Shown here piece by piece: positions 30,866 through 41,143 of a stretch of 64,000 nucleotides of DNA (the first letter of the stretch is position 1; every line of letters starts with the position of its first letter). The position numbers and the translations under genes were made by a program. Source of the DNA: Clostridia bacterium (GTDB lineage Bacteria; Bacillota; Clostridia; TANB77; CAG-465); the NCBI GenBank assembly GCA_029256705.1, contig JAQSXK010000004.1, positions 51,445 through 115,444 on the forward strand, in the 5' to 3' direction. The notes beneath the pieces are model-generated. The model made no database searches. It was not told the DNA's origin and was given only the letters and a program-made list of their open reading frames with translations.

Positions 30866-30992
30866 AAATATAATACCTAAATATTATAGCATTGAAAAAG
30901 TTAAAAATCAATAGTTTTATATAAATATTATAAAAATTATTGACATTTTTTTAAAAACATTATAGAATTATTATATGTATAGGGGGGATTTT

Positions 30993-32378
30993 ATGTCACT
31001 AAGTGCTAAATATCAATACACACATTTTATATATCCTTTTATAATTGAAAAAGATAAATATTCTAGTTTTATAAATAACTTATTAGAACAGGACAAAAAT
31101 TGGAAATTAAAGATACATGAGATTAGAGAGGATGAAGAGGCATATAATTTTTTTCTTCCATATATGAGAAAATTTTTGTTTCCTACACTTTTTTGGAGTA
31201 ATGATTTTATTAAAAAATATAAGTCTATGGCTAATCCAAAGAAAGCAAATATTTTAAAAAGATCTTCCTGTGTTACATTTGATTTTAATTTAGATAATAT
31301 TAAAGTTGGTACTGTAAATAAGAAAAGATATGGTATTATAGATTTTAATATTATAAGTATAAAAGTTATATGTTTTGAACCAGGAGTATGTTTTTTAGAT
31401 ATTAAAACAGAAGTTGAAGATGATAATGAGAATATAGATTTTGATAAAATTTTAGATTTTAATAGTATATTTAGAGGTGTATCACCAAGAAACGATAGTA
31501 AGGACAAACTAAATATAAAGGCAAAAGGAATAGATAATATAAATGATATTACTATATTTATTAAATCAATAATTTCAGGATTTGAAAGTAATGATTTAAA
31601 TAAAATTTATTATGATAAAATGTTCACATATTCGTATGTTTGTTTAGACAAAGAAGATTGGAACGAGAATACTAATTTTGAAAATCTAAAAAATGATTTT
31701 TATAAATTTCAGTATGTAACAGATAGTAAAAGTAGTGCTATTTTTAATAATGATTGTAAAAAGTTAGAGGAAAATACATATTCAAGATGGAAATATTCTA
31801 TGTTTGGATTTTCTAGAGAAAGCGGTGTTGTTCTTGTTTCTGAAAAGGAAAAATACAACATTACTAAAATGCCACATAGTTTTGAAAAAGATTATTTATA
31901 CATGTTATTACTTGCGTTTTACCAAAGAATGTCTTTAATAAATTTTTTACAGAATTTATTAAAAAGAGATAAAACAATGATACCAAAATTAAATAATGAA
32001 TTAACTAAATTTACACATTTTAGTTGGTTTAGTCAAATAACAAACTCTGAACACGGTATGGATATTTGGAAAAGATGGCAAAGCGCTTTTGAATTATCTG
32101 AATTATATGACGAAGTTCATAAAGAGTATGTAGAGTACTATAACACTGTTGTAACTTCTGGTCAAAGCAAAATTAATATAATTTTGATTATAATGTACAC
32201 TGCGAGTTTAATATTTTCTGGATTACAGATTCTATCGCAGATGTATTCTTTAGAAAGAACATGGGTGGAGCCATTTTTAATTTATTCAATGATTATAGTT
32301 GCTCTTAGTTATCCAACATTTATAATTGTGAGGTGGATAAAACACAAATTAGAAAGACACCTTGGAGGTAGTATTTAA
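30993..32378 (+). CDS. Hypothetical protein with C-terminal TM segments
   Basis: GGGGGGAT RBS before ATG 30993; two TM helices near the C-terminus; stop overlaps acpS start region. Confidence 0.65.
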   Translation: MSLSAKYQYTHFIYPFIIEKDKYSSFINNLLEQDKNWKLKIHEIREDEEAYNFFLPYMRKFLFPTLFWSNDFIKKYKSMANPKKANILKRSSCVTFDFNLDNIKVGTVNKKRYGIIDFNIISIKVICFEPGVCFLDIKTEVEDDNENIDFDKILDFNSIFRGVSPRNDSKDKLNIKAKGIDNINDITIFIKSIISGFESNDLNKIYYDKMFTYSYVCLDKEDWNENTNFENLKNDFYKFQYVTDSKSSAIFNNDCKKLEENTYSRWKYSMFGFSRESGVVLVSEKEKYNITKMPHSFEKDYLYMLLLAFYQRMSLINFLQNLLKRDKTMIPKLNNELTKFTHFSWFSQITNSEHGMDIWKRWQSAFELSELYDEVHKEYVEYYNTVVTSGQSKINIILIIMYTASLIFSGLQILSQMYSLERTWVEPFLIYSMIIVALSYPTFIIVRWIKHKLERHLGGSI

Positions 32379-32770
32379 TGTATTGTGGAACAGATATAAT
32401 TGAAGTTGAAAGAATTAAGGAAGCTATTGAGAAAAACGAAATGTTTAAATATAAGGTTTTTACTGAAAAAGAGATTCAAGATATAGATAAGATTACAAGT
32501 GATACCAAATACCAAAGATATGCAGGAAGATATGCGGCAAAAGAGGCAATATATAAAGCAATATCTAAGATATTAATAGATAACGATATAACAATTGAAT
32601 TTAATAATATTGAAGTAGAGAATGTTGAGGATTTTAAAAGAAGACCAAAAGTTAATATATTAGATAATAAAGCAAATAAATTAATCGCTAATTATGACAT
32701 AGATATAAGTATATCACATGTAAAAGAAACAGCAATTGCTATGTGCATAGTTTCTTTAAAGAGGTTATAA
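32378..32770 (+). CDS. acpS: Holo-[acyl-carrier-protein] synthase
   Basis: GTDIIEVERIKEAIEKN...FTEKEI...RYAGRYAAKEAIYKAIS...ISISHVKETAIAMCIV. Confidence 0.92.
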   Translation: MYCGTDIIEVERIKEAIEKNEMFKYKVFTEKEIQDIDKITSDTKYQRYAGRYAAKEAIYKAISKILIDNDITIEFNNIEVENVEDFKRRPKVNILDNKANKLIANYDIDISISHVKETAIAMCIVSLKRL

Positions 32771-32771
32771 T

Positions 32772-33200
32772 ATGAATAAGAAATTAATAATATTTTCTGT
32801 AGGATATACTTTGGCTATTTTAATAATGTATTTAATACCAATTCTAATAATATATCCTAATATTGTTAGTACAATAGGTATAAACAATGAACAATCAAAA
32901 ACAAATAGTGAATATTCTATAGCGGTAGAAAAAATACAAAATGCTAACTTAAGTGGTGAACTAAACGTATTTAAAGATACAATAACATCGTCATTAAAAA
33001 GTCAAGTTAATATTAGAAACTATATTATACTGTTTTATGCAGTGATGCTTTTTATAGCATTGTTTGTTATAGCTTTATTTTGTATAAAGAAAGGTAATAT
33101 GCTAAAATATATAGGAAAAGGGATTATGTGTGGAAATTTTGTGGGTGCTGCTGGATTTACAGCAACAGTAATATTTAGTTCATCATATTTTATTCTTTAA
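32772..33200 (+). CDS. Hypothetical membrane protein
   Basis: Multiple TM segments; adjacent to acpS. Confidence 0.55.
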   Translation: MNKKLIIFSVGYTLAILIMYLIPILIIYPNIVSTIGINNEQSKTNSEYSIAVEKIQNANLSGELNVFKDTITSSLKSQVNIRNYIILFYAVMLFIALFVIALFCIKKGNMLKYIGKGIMCGNFVGAAGFTATVIFSSSYFIL

Positions 33201-33351
33201 AATTGCAACTAAACAGGATAATGTGCTTTCTGTTTAGTTGTTTCATATATATAATTGTTTTTATTTAAATTTATAATATGTTACTGTAATTTTATTGTAA
33301 TATATTATATTCTATGGTATAATATAAATATTTGAAAGTAGGAGAAAAATT

Positions 33352-35313
33352 ATGCAAAATAATAAATTTTATATAACTACACCGATATATTATCCTAGTG
33401 GAAATTTTCATGTTGGGCACTGTTACTGTACGGTTGTGGCCGATGTTATAGCAAGATATAATAGATTGATAGGAAAAGATGTGTTCTTTTTAACTGGAAC
33501 AGATGAACACGGACAAAAAATAGAGAGAAAAGCAAAAGATTTAAACATGGAACCCAAGGATTATGTTGATGGAATAGTAAAAAATTCTAAAGAATTGTGG
33601 AAAACTTTAGATATATCATATGATAGGTTTATACGTACGACAGATGAAGATCACAAAAAATGTGTACAAAAAATATTTGAAAAATTATATAATCAAGGAG
33701 ATATATATAAGAGCGAATATGAAGGAAAGTATTGCACACCATGTGAATCTTTTTTTACAGAATCTCAATTAGTTGATGGAAAGTGTCCAGATTGTGGTAG
33801 AGATGTTGAAGTAGTAAAAGAAGAAAGTTATTTCTTTAAATTATCTAAATATCAGGATAGACTTAAAAATTTTTTTGAAGAAAATCCATTGTTTTTAGAA
33901 CCTGAATCACGTAAAAACGAGATGTTTTCTAGTTTTATAGATAAAGGGTTAGAAGATTTATGTGTATCAAGAACAACATTTAAATGGGGAATCGAAGTTC
34001 CTTTTGATAACAAACATATTGTATATGTATGGATTGATGCTTTATCTAACTATATTTCTGCGCTTGGGTACCTAAGCGAAGATGATAACTTAATGAAAAA
34101 GTTTTGGCCAGCGGATTTACATTTGGTTGGCAAGGAAATAACACGTTTTCACAGCATAATATGGCCAGCGCTATTAATGGCATTAGATTTGCCATTACCT
34201 AAAAAGATTTTTGGGCATGGATGGCTTATAGTTGATGGAAAGAAAATATCTAAATCTTTAGGTAATTATAAAGATCCAAGAGAATATATAAAGTATTCAA
34301 GTGTAGATGCCCTTAGATATTACTTGCTAAAGGAAGTTAAACTTGGAACAGATGGTAATTTTGATGAAGAAATGTATATACAAAAAATCAACTCTGATCT
34401 TTCAAATGATTTAGGAAACTTAGTTAGTAGAGTAGTTGCAATGACTGAAAAATATAATAATGGTGTATTATCCAAAGATGCATTTTTAAATATAGAAAAT
34501 ACTGAATCAGATGTATCTATTTTAAATCTAATTAAGTATAACATGGATGATTATAAAATAAACATGGATGGTTTAAGACCAGATATTGCGTTAGATAAAG
34601 TAATGGAAATCGTTAGTTATTCTAATAAATATATAGATTTAAATGAGCCATGGAAATTAGCAAAAGATGAAGATTTAAAAGAAAGATTGAATAAAGTTCT
34701 ATATGTATTAGCTGAAAGTGTAAGAGTTGTATCAGTAATGTTGAAACCATTTATGGTTACAATTCCTAATAAAATAATTGGTCAAATTGGATGCTCAGAA
34801 TTGAAAAATAGTTGGGAAGATATACAAGAGTTTGGACAAATTCCAAATGGTACAGTATGTAAGAAAACTGAAAATTTATTTCCAAGAATAGATAAAAATT
34901 TAATATTAAAGGAAGATGAAGTTAAAATGGAAGAAAATAAAGAAATAAAATCTATAAAAGAAGAAAAAGTGGAAGAAGTTAATGAAAAGGGATACATCAC
35001 AATTGATGATTTAGATAAAGTTAGTTTAAAAGTTGGACAAATAAAAACAGTTGAAAGAGTTGAAAAATCAGATAAATTATACAAGTTAACAGTGGATTTA
35101 GGAACTGAAACAAGAACTATAGTATCTGGAATTGTACCATATTACAAAGAAGAAGAATTAATTAATAAAAAAATAGTTGTAGTAGCTAATTTGAAACCAG
35201 TAAAATTAAGAGGAGTAGAATCTAATGGAATGTTACTTGCTGCAGGAGATAAGGATGTTGTAAAACTACTTACTTTAGACGGGGATATTGCAAACGGAGA
35301 AAATATTCACTAA
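33352..35313 (+). CDS. metG: Methionyl-tRNA synthetase with C-terminal tRNA-binding domain
   Basis: YITTPIYYPSGNFHVGHCYCTVVADVIARYNRL, KISKSLGN, C-terminal VGQIKTVERVEKSDKLYKLTVDLG. Confidence 0.97.
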   Translation: MQNNKFYITTPIYYPSGNFHVGHCYCTVVADVIARYNRLIGKDVFFLTGTDEHGQKIERKAKDLNMEPKDYVDGIVKNSKELWKTLDISYDRFIRTTDEDHKKCVQKIFEKLYNQGDIYKSEYEGKYCTPCESFFTESQLVDGKCPDCGRDVEVVKEESYFFKLSKYQDRLKNFFEENPLFLEPESRKNEMFSSFIDKGLEDLCVSRTTFKWGIEVPFDNKHIVYVWIDALSNYISALGYLSEDDNLMKKFWPADLHLVGKEITRFHSIIWPALLMALDLPLPKKIFGHGWLIVDGKKISKSLGNYKDPREYIKYSSVDALRYYLLKEVKLGTDGNFDEEMYIQKINSDLSNDLGNLVSRVVAMTEKYNNGVLSKDAFLNIENTESDVSILNLIKYNMDDYKINMDGLRPDIALDKVMEIVSYSNKYIDLNEPWKLAKDEDLKERLNKVLYVLAESVRVVSVMLKPFMVTIPNKIIGQIGCSELKNSWEDIQEFGQIPNGTVCKKTENLFPRIDKNLILKEDEVKMEENKEIKSIKEEKVEEVNEKGYITIDDLDKVSLKVGQIKTVERVEKSDKLYKLTVDLGTETRTIVSGIVPYYKEEELINKKIVVVANLKPVKLRGVESNGMLLAAGDKDVVKLLTLDGDIANGENIH

Positions 35314-35334
35314 TTAAAGAGGGAGATTGTTAAA

Positions 35335-35994
35335 TTGGATAAAAAATGGTCTAAAGAAAAAATCAAAAAAGAAATAATTGAATGGGCATTTTGTTTTATT
35401 GTAGCATACTTATTATATTTATTATTAAATTACTTTGTAGGTACAATATCTGGTGTTAAACAGATATCTATGAAACCAACAGCGAATGAAGGTGAAAAGG
35501 TATTAATACAAAGAACTATATTTGGTAAAAAAGATTTAAAGCATGGAGATATTGTAACATTTATAGCACCTTCTGCAAATGTTAATAAAACGGAAATAGA
35601 ACCTGGTAAAGTTTTAGAAGGAAACGAAGCAATAGCAAATTATGATGAACACTTAGGAGTAGAAGCTTTTACATATAATTTTATGGGAATAAATAAAAAA
35701 AGTTATATAAAACGTGTTATTGGAATTGCTGGAGATCACATCGTAATAAATGAAGATGGTACAGTATATAGAAATAATGAAAAATTAGAAGAATCATATT
35801 TAAAGGATGGTACAACAAGCAGAAATGGGGCATATGTAGATATTATTGTGCCAGATGACTCAGTATTTGCAATGGGAGATAATAGATTACAAAGTATGGA
35901 TTCAAGGTTTTTTGGGTGTATACCATTATCTAAAATTGATGGTTATGTAATTTCACGTATATGGCCGCTTAATAAAATTGGTGAAATAAAGTAG
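35335..35994 (+). CDS. lepB: Signal peptidase I
   Basis: Catalytic Ser region QISMKPT, YIKRVIGIAGD, FAMGDNRLQSMDSRFFGCIP. Confidence 0.93.
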   Translation: MDKKWSKEKIKKEIIEWAFCFIVAYLLYLLLNYFVGTISGVKQISMKPTANEGEKVLIQRTIFGKKDLKHGDIVTFIAPSANVNKTEIEPGKVLEGNEAIANYDEHLGVEAFTYNFMGINKKSYIKRVIGIAGDHIVINEDGTVYRNNEKLEESYLKDGTTSRNGAYVDIIVPDDSVFAMGDNRLQSMDSRFFGCIPLSKIDGYVISRIWPLNKIGEIK

Positions 35995-36004
35995 GTGCTA
36001 AATA

Positions 36005-36838
36005 ATGTTTGAAAATATATTGGGACATGGGAATGAGAAAAATATATTAAAAGATTCTATTTCGCAAGGTAAAGTCTCTCATTCTTACTTGTTTACTGGG
36101 CCCTCAGGAATTGGTAAATTATTAGTTGCAAAAGAATTTGCTAAAGCAATTCTTAATGTTAGTAATTTGAATAGTTGTCCAGATTATAAATACATTTGTA
36201 AAAAAGAAGATAAGAAAAATATATTGGTAGAACAGATTAGAGATAATATAGTTAATGATATATATGTTTCGCCGGCTACTGGAGATATGAAAGTATACAT
36301 TATTGATGGCGCAGAGTATTTGAATGACGCCTCACAAAATGCACTTTTAAAAACATTAGAAGAGCCGCCAAAACATGCTGTCATAATTTTAATAGCTTCG
36401 AGTAGTTCAAATCTTCTTCCAACAGTTATTTCTAGAGTATATAAAATTAACTTTAATAAATTAAGTACTGAAATAGTAGATAAATATATAAGTGAGAATT
36501 TTGATACTAATTTAGATAAAAATATTATAGAATTTGCAGATGGTTCAATTGGGTTTATGCTAGAAATAATAAATGAAAAGCTTACTGATGAATTAAATAA
36601 AATAAATGAATTATATAAAAGTATTGTTACAAAAGATGTTATAAAATGTTTGAAAGAATCTGAAGGTATCGACTTTACAAAAAAACATACGCTAGATTAT
36701 TTACAGCATGTGCTTTTTAGTAGTAACAAGTATTTATGTACAGAAATAATCGAAAAGGCAAAAGAAAGATTGAAATATAACGGAAATTATGATATAGTTA
36801 TAGACAATATGATACTTAAATGTATCGAAAATATTTAA
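36005..36838 (+). CDS. holB: DNA polymerase III delta' subunit
   Basis: ILGHGNEKNILKDSISQGKVSHSYLFTGPSGIGKLLVAKEFAKAI...QNALLKTLEEPPKHAVIIL. Confidence 0.9.
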   Translation: MFENILGHGNEKNILKDSISQGKVSHSYLFTGPSGIGKLLVAKEFAKAILNVSNLNSCPDYKYICKKEDKKNILVEQIRDNIVNDIYVSPATGDMKVYIIDGAEYLNDASQNALLKTLEEPPKHAVIILIASSSSNLLPTVISRVYKINFNKLSTEIVDKYISENFDTNLDKNIIEFADGSIGFMLEIINEKLTDELNKINELYKSIVTKDVIKCLKESEGIDFTKKHTLDYLQHVLFSSNKYLCTEIIEKAKERLKYNGNYDIVIDNMILKCIENI

Positions 36839-36872
36839 AATAAAATATTGATTAATATATAAAGGAGGGAAA

Positions 36873-37691
36873 ATGGAAGTTATTTTAGGAGTAAGATTTA
36901 GAAAAACCGGCAAGTTAGTATACATGAATCCACTTAAATATGGATTTAGAGTAGGAGATACTGTTATAGCCGAAACAGATAAAGGACAAGAAATAGGTAG
37001 AGTTGTAAAAATACTTAAATCAGATGAATTACCTAAAGATGCACAGGTTCAAGATATAATAAAACCTGCAACAAAATTTGACCTAAAAGTTCAAAAAGAT
37101 AATGATATTGAGGCAATAGAAGTTTTAGAATTTGCAAAAAAAGAGGCATTAAAACTTAAGCTTAACATGAAATTTCTACTTGCAGAATATACTTTTGATA
37201 AGTCTAAAATCACTATGTTTTTTACTGCTGAAGAGAGAGTAGACTTTAGAGATTTAGTGAGAATATTGGCTGCTCAAGTTAAAACCAGAATTGAACTTAG
37301 ACAAATAGGTCCAAGAGATGAAATAAAAGTATATCCTAATTTAGGAATGTGTGGAAGAGAAGTTTGTTGTAGAACTCATTTACAAGATTTTAAATCGGTT
37401 ACAATAAAAGACGCAAAAGATCAAGGACTTCAAATTAATATGTCAAAATTATCCGGAGCTTGTGGTAGACTTATGTGTTGTATTAAATTTGAAGAAAATG
37501 AGTATAAAGAGAACTTGAAAAAATTACCTAAGTATGGGGAATTAGTTAAAGTAAAATCAACAAATGAGTCTGGTAAAGTTGCAAATGTAGATATATTAAA
37601 TTTAAAAGTAAGAGTTAAATTTGGTGATTCAAGAGAAAATGAAAAATATGAGACTTATGACGCTGAAGAATTAACTTGGAATGTGAAATAG
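36873..37691 (+). CDS. ricT: PSP1 domain protein RicT/YaaT
   Basis: IGPRDEIKVYPNLGMCGREVCCRTHLQDF...NMSKLSGACGRLMCCIKFE. Confidence 0.95.
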   Translation: MEVILGVRFRKTGKLVYMNPLKYGFRVGDTVIAETDKGQEIGRVVKILKSDELPKDAQVQDIIKPATKFDLKVQKDNDIEAIEVLEFAKKEALKLKLNMKFLLAEYTFDKSKITMFFTAEERVDFRDLVRILAAQVKTRIELRQIGPRDEIKVYPNLGMCGREVCCRTHLQDFKSVTIKDAKDQGLQINMSKLSGACGRLMCCIKFEENEYKENLKKLPKYGELVKVKSTNESGKVANVDILNLKVRVKFGDSRENEKYETYDAEELTWNVK

Positions 37692-37712
37692 AAATAATAG
37701 GGGGTGATCTTA

Positions 37713-37883
37713 ATGTCATATAGAATATCAGATGCTTGCATTAAATGTGGAGCTTGCGAACCTGAATGTCCAGTAAATGCAATATCAGAGGGAGACGAAA
37801 AATATATAATAGATCCTGAACTTTGCATAGATTGTGGTGCTTGTGCATCAGTTTGTCCAGTAAATGCTCCAGAACAAGAGTAA
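37713..37883 (+). CDS. 2[4Fe-4S] ferredoxin
   Basis: MSYRISDACIKCGACEPECPVNAISEGDEKYIIDPELCIDCGACASVCPVNAPEQE; two CxxCxxCxxxCP; below ORF-track cutoff. Confidence 0.97.
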   Translation: MSYRISDACIKCGACEPECPVNAISEGDEKYIIDPELCIDCGACASVCPVNAPEQE

Positions 37884-37904
37884 GAGATATATTTGAAATA
37901 AGTA

Positions 37905-37945
37905 ATAAAAAACAACTAATAATTTATTATTAGTTGTTTTTTTAT
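37905..37945 (+). terminator. Rho-independent terminator
   Basis: AAAAACAACTAATAA-tttat-TATTAGTTGTTTTTTTATT. Confidence 0.7.
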
Positions 37946-38075
37946 TACTGTATGTTTTAAAAAAGAAATTTTGGGTAGTATAAAAAAGATAAAATAGTTG
38001 ACTATTTAGCAAAAAAGATGTATAATATCTAAACCAAAAAATTAATTTTAATTTTATTGAGAAGGGGAGAATAGT

Positions 38076-40733
38076 GTGATACAATATAAATATAATTTTT
38101 CAATAATAATGTCTATATATGACGTAGAAGAATATCTACAGGAGGCTATTGATTCGATAATACAGCAATCATTAGATTTCGAAGAAAATGTACAACTAAT
38201 ATTTGTTAATGATGGTTCAACTGATGAATCTGGTGAAATTTGCAAAAAATATGCAAATCAATATCCAGACAATATTGAGTATCATGAAAAATCTAATGGT
38301 GGATTATCTTCTGCTAGAAATTTTGGATTGAATTTTGTTCGTGGAAGATATGTAAACTTTTTTGATCCAGATGATATACTAAGTAAAGATGCACTTAAAT
38401 CTGTATATAATTTTTTTGAACAAAATAGTGATATAAATTTAGCAGGTTTAGTTGTTGAATATTTTGAAGGTAAAACTGGGGTACATCCAAGATACGAAAA
38501 ATTTGGTAAAGAAACTACAGTTGTTAATTTAGATGAGAGCCCACAAAACTATATATTATCATCTGCTGCTACTTTTTATAAAAGTAATATATTTGATAAT
38601 ATAAAGTTTGATACGAATTTAGAAGTTGCTGAAGATTTATTTGCAAATTGTCAAATATATTTTGATAATAGGCATGTAGGAATAATAGGACATGATGAAG
38701 CTGTATATAATTATAGAATAAGAAAAGAAGCAAGTTCTTTATCTGGAAAAACAAAATATAATATAGACTCATTTATTGCAAATACTAGATATTTATATGA
38801 AAATTTTTGTAGAATATTAAATGAAAAAAATATGGAGATGCCTGAATTTTTAAAGTATATATTACTTGGCGAAATTAAAAAAAGAAATAAAGCTTTAAAC
38901 GGTGAAAAAAGTGAAAAAATACTTATATTTCATGAACTTTGTAAAGATATATTGAGTAAAATTGAAGATAAATATATTGTAAACTTTTATGATAAAAACC
39001 ATATGATTAAAATAGCTTTTTTTACTCTTAAATATGGGTTTGATTCAAAGTCAATTGAATTTAAAATTCATGATCACATTTTATATGCAAATTCTGTTAA
39101 AATTGGGACAGTTAATGAATGTAAAATAATTTTAAGTAATTATGAAGTAACAGATAATGTTATTAAATTTATTGGAGTATATAATGATGTATTACCTATT
39201 AATGTTAATGGAAGTGTTAAATTCAAAGATAAAAGAGGTAAAACTTATAATATTATTTTAAATAAAAGTGAAAATAAATTTTTCTTGAATAAAGTTTTAG
39301 GTATGGAGTTTAATACTACATATAAATTTGAGACAGAATTGCCAATTGATAATTTGACTTCATATAGACCGATTTTAAAAGTAGCAGGAATTGAAATACC
39401 AATAAAATTTGTTAACATGGATAAAAATTATGTAGTTGAAGATTATTTAAGAAAAGAAGAAGAATATAGTTTTATCAATAAAACTAGAGTAATCGCATTT
39501 ACTAATAAGGGCATAGATATTAAAAAAAGAAGTTTTTTATCTAAAATAATATATGAGATTAAAAGAATAGGATATATAAAGCAATTTTTTAATGTAAATT
39601 GGGTTTACAGATTATTTGCAAGAACCACTAAGAGATATGTTTTATTTAACGACCGACCACTGGTTGGAAATGATAATGCACAAGCACTTTTTGAATATGT
39701 TTGTAAAAATGAGAAGAAATTTGCAAGAAATTCTTATTTCGTAATTTCTAAAGATTCAAAAAATATAAAAGAAATTAAAAAAATTGGGAAAGTAATTATT
39801 AAAGATAGCTTTATACATAAGATTATGTTTTTAAATGCTAAAATTATTATATCTTCTCATGCAAATTTTTATAATCCATTTAGCATAACCGAAACAGAAT
39901 GTTTTGAAGATTTATTTGCATATAAATTTGTTTTTTTACAACATGGTGTTATTATGAATGATGTGCATCGTCCGTTAAATAAATGCAAATCTAAGATAGA
40001 TATGTTCGTAACAAGTACAAAAAAAGAGTATGAAGAAATAAATACCAATAAATATATGTTTGATAAAGAAGTGGTTTTAACAGGATTACCTAGATTTGAT
40101 AAGTTAAATGATAAAAAAGAAAAAATGATTTTGATTGCTCCTACATGGAGAACTTATTTGTCAGGTCCTATAAATAGTGAAGGATTTCATGATATAAAAG
40201 ATGACTTTGATAATTCAGAATATTATAAAAGATATAGTAATTTACTTAGTAATGAAAAAATGTTAAAAGAATTAAAAAATAAAGGATTTAAAATATTATT
40301 TTTACTTCATCCAGGATTTAAACTATACGAGAGTTTCTTTAAAAGATTAGAAAATGATATAGTTGAAATAAAAAATGTTGAAAATATTAAGTATTCGGAA
40401 ATTTTTGAAAAACTTTCATTACTTATAACAGATTATTCAAGTATAATATTTGATGTTGCTTACCTAAAAAAACCAATGTTTTTATATCAATTTGATAGTG
40501 AAGATTATTTTACAAAGCATTATAAACCAGGTTATTTTTCATATGAGAATGATGGATTTGGAAAAATCATAAAAGATGAAGATGAACTAGTAAAAAGTAT
40601 AATTAAACAAGTAAATAGTGATGAAAAAATGGAAAATATATATTTAGAAAGAATAAATAATACATTCTTAAATATTGACAAAAATAATTCCAAAAGGGTA
40701 TTTGAAAAAATTAAAGAAATTATAATAAAATAA
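38076..40733 (+). CDS. Bifunctional GT2 glycosyltransferase / CDP-glycerol glycerophosphotransferase (TagF-like)
   Basis: N-term FSIIMSIYDVEEYLQEAIDSIIQQSL...NDGSTDESGEICKKYA...SSARNFGLNF; C-term FLQHGVIMNDVHR...LITDYSSIIFDVAYLKKPMFLYQFDSEDY. Confidence 0.9.
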   Translation: MIQYKYNFSIIMSIYDVEEYLQEAIDSIIQQSLDFEENVQLIFVNDGSTDESGEICKKYANQYPDNIEYHEKSNGGLSSARNFGLNFVRGRYVNFFDPDDILSKDALKSVYNFFEQNSDINLAGLVVEYFEGKTGVHPRYEKFGKETTVVNLDESPQNYILSSAATFYKSNIFDNIKFDTNLEVAEDLFANCQIYFDNRHVGIIGHDEAVYNYRIRKEASSLSGKTKYNIDSFIANTRYLYENFCRILNEKNMEMPEFLKYILLGEIKKRNKALNGEKSEKILIFHELCKDILSKIEDKYIVNFYDKNHMIKIAFFTLKYGFDSKSIEFKIHDHILYANSVKIGTVNECKIILSNYEVTDNVIKFIGVYNDVLPINVNGSVKFKDKRGKTYNIILNKSENKFFLNKVLGMEFNTTYKFETELPIDNLTSYRPILKVAGIEIPIKFVNMDKNYVVEDYLRKEEEYSFINKTRVIAFTNKGIDIKKRSFLSKIIYEIKRIGYIKQFFNVNWVYRLFARTTKRYVLFNDRPLVGNDNAQALFEYVCKNEKKFARNSYFVISKDSKNIKEIKKIGKVIIKDSFIHKIMFLNAKIIISSHANFYNPFSITETECFEDLFAYKFVFLQHGVIMNDVHRPLNKCKSKIDMFVTSTKKEYEEINTNKYMFDKEVVLTGLPRFDKLNDKKEKMILIAPTWRTYLSGPINSEGFHDIKDDFDNSEYYKRYSNLLSNEKMLKELKNKGFKILFLLHPGFKLYESFFKRLENDIVEIKNVENIKYSEIFEKLSLLITDYSSIIFDVAYLKKPMFLYQFDSEDYFTKHYKPGYFSYENDGFGKIIKDEDELVKSIIKQVNSDEKMENIYLERINNTFLNIDKNNSKRVFEKIKEIIIK

Positions 40734-40938
40734 AAAAGAAGATGAAACTTACATATAGTTCGTAAGTTTTATCTTCTTTTTTTAAAATAAATTTGATTTA
40801 AACATTTATAAATGATTAAATCAAAGTAAAAATATATTAATAATATAAGTGTATATTTAATTAAAATATATTATAAACATTGACAATTAGCAGTATTTTT
40901 GATATTATATATGTAATGAAAATAAATGGAGAATAAAT

Positions 40939-41127
40939 ATGAAAAGTATAATAATATGTATAGCGCTTGTAATATTACTTATTTCAGTAATATGTATATA
41001 TGGTGCAAGAGGTATAGTCAGAAACAAAGTAGAAATAGAAAAAGAGAATCAAGTGGTACTAGGTATGAAGGTAGTATGCTGCATATTAGCTGTAATTTCT
41101 TTATTCATACTTTATTATTTTAAATAA
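40939..41127 (+). CDS. Small two-TM membrane protein
   Basis: 62 aa, RBS TGGAGAA; alternative frame ORF 40926-41123 less plausible. Confidence 0.55.
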   Translation: MKSIIICIALVILLISVICIYGARGIVRNKVEIEKENQVVLGMKVVCCILAVISLFILYYFK

Positions 41128-41143
41128 AAGGGGTGCAATTAAA

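Noticed and set aside
40926-41123. ORF 40926-41123 as a separate gene
   Set aside because: Overlaps the better-supported hydrophobic ORF 40939-41127 in another frame; lacks a properly spaced RBS.
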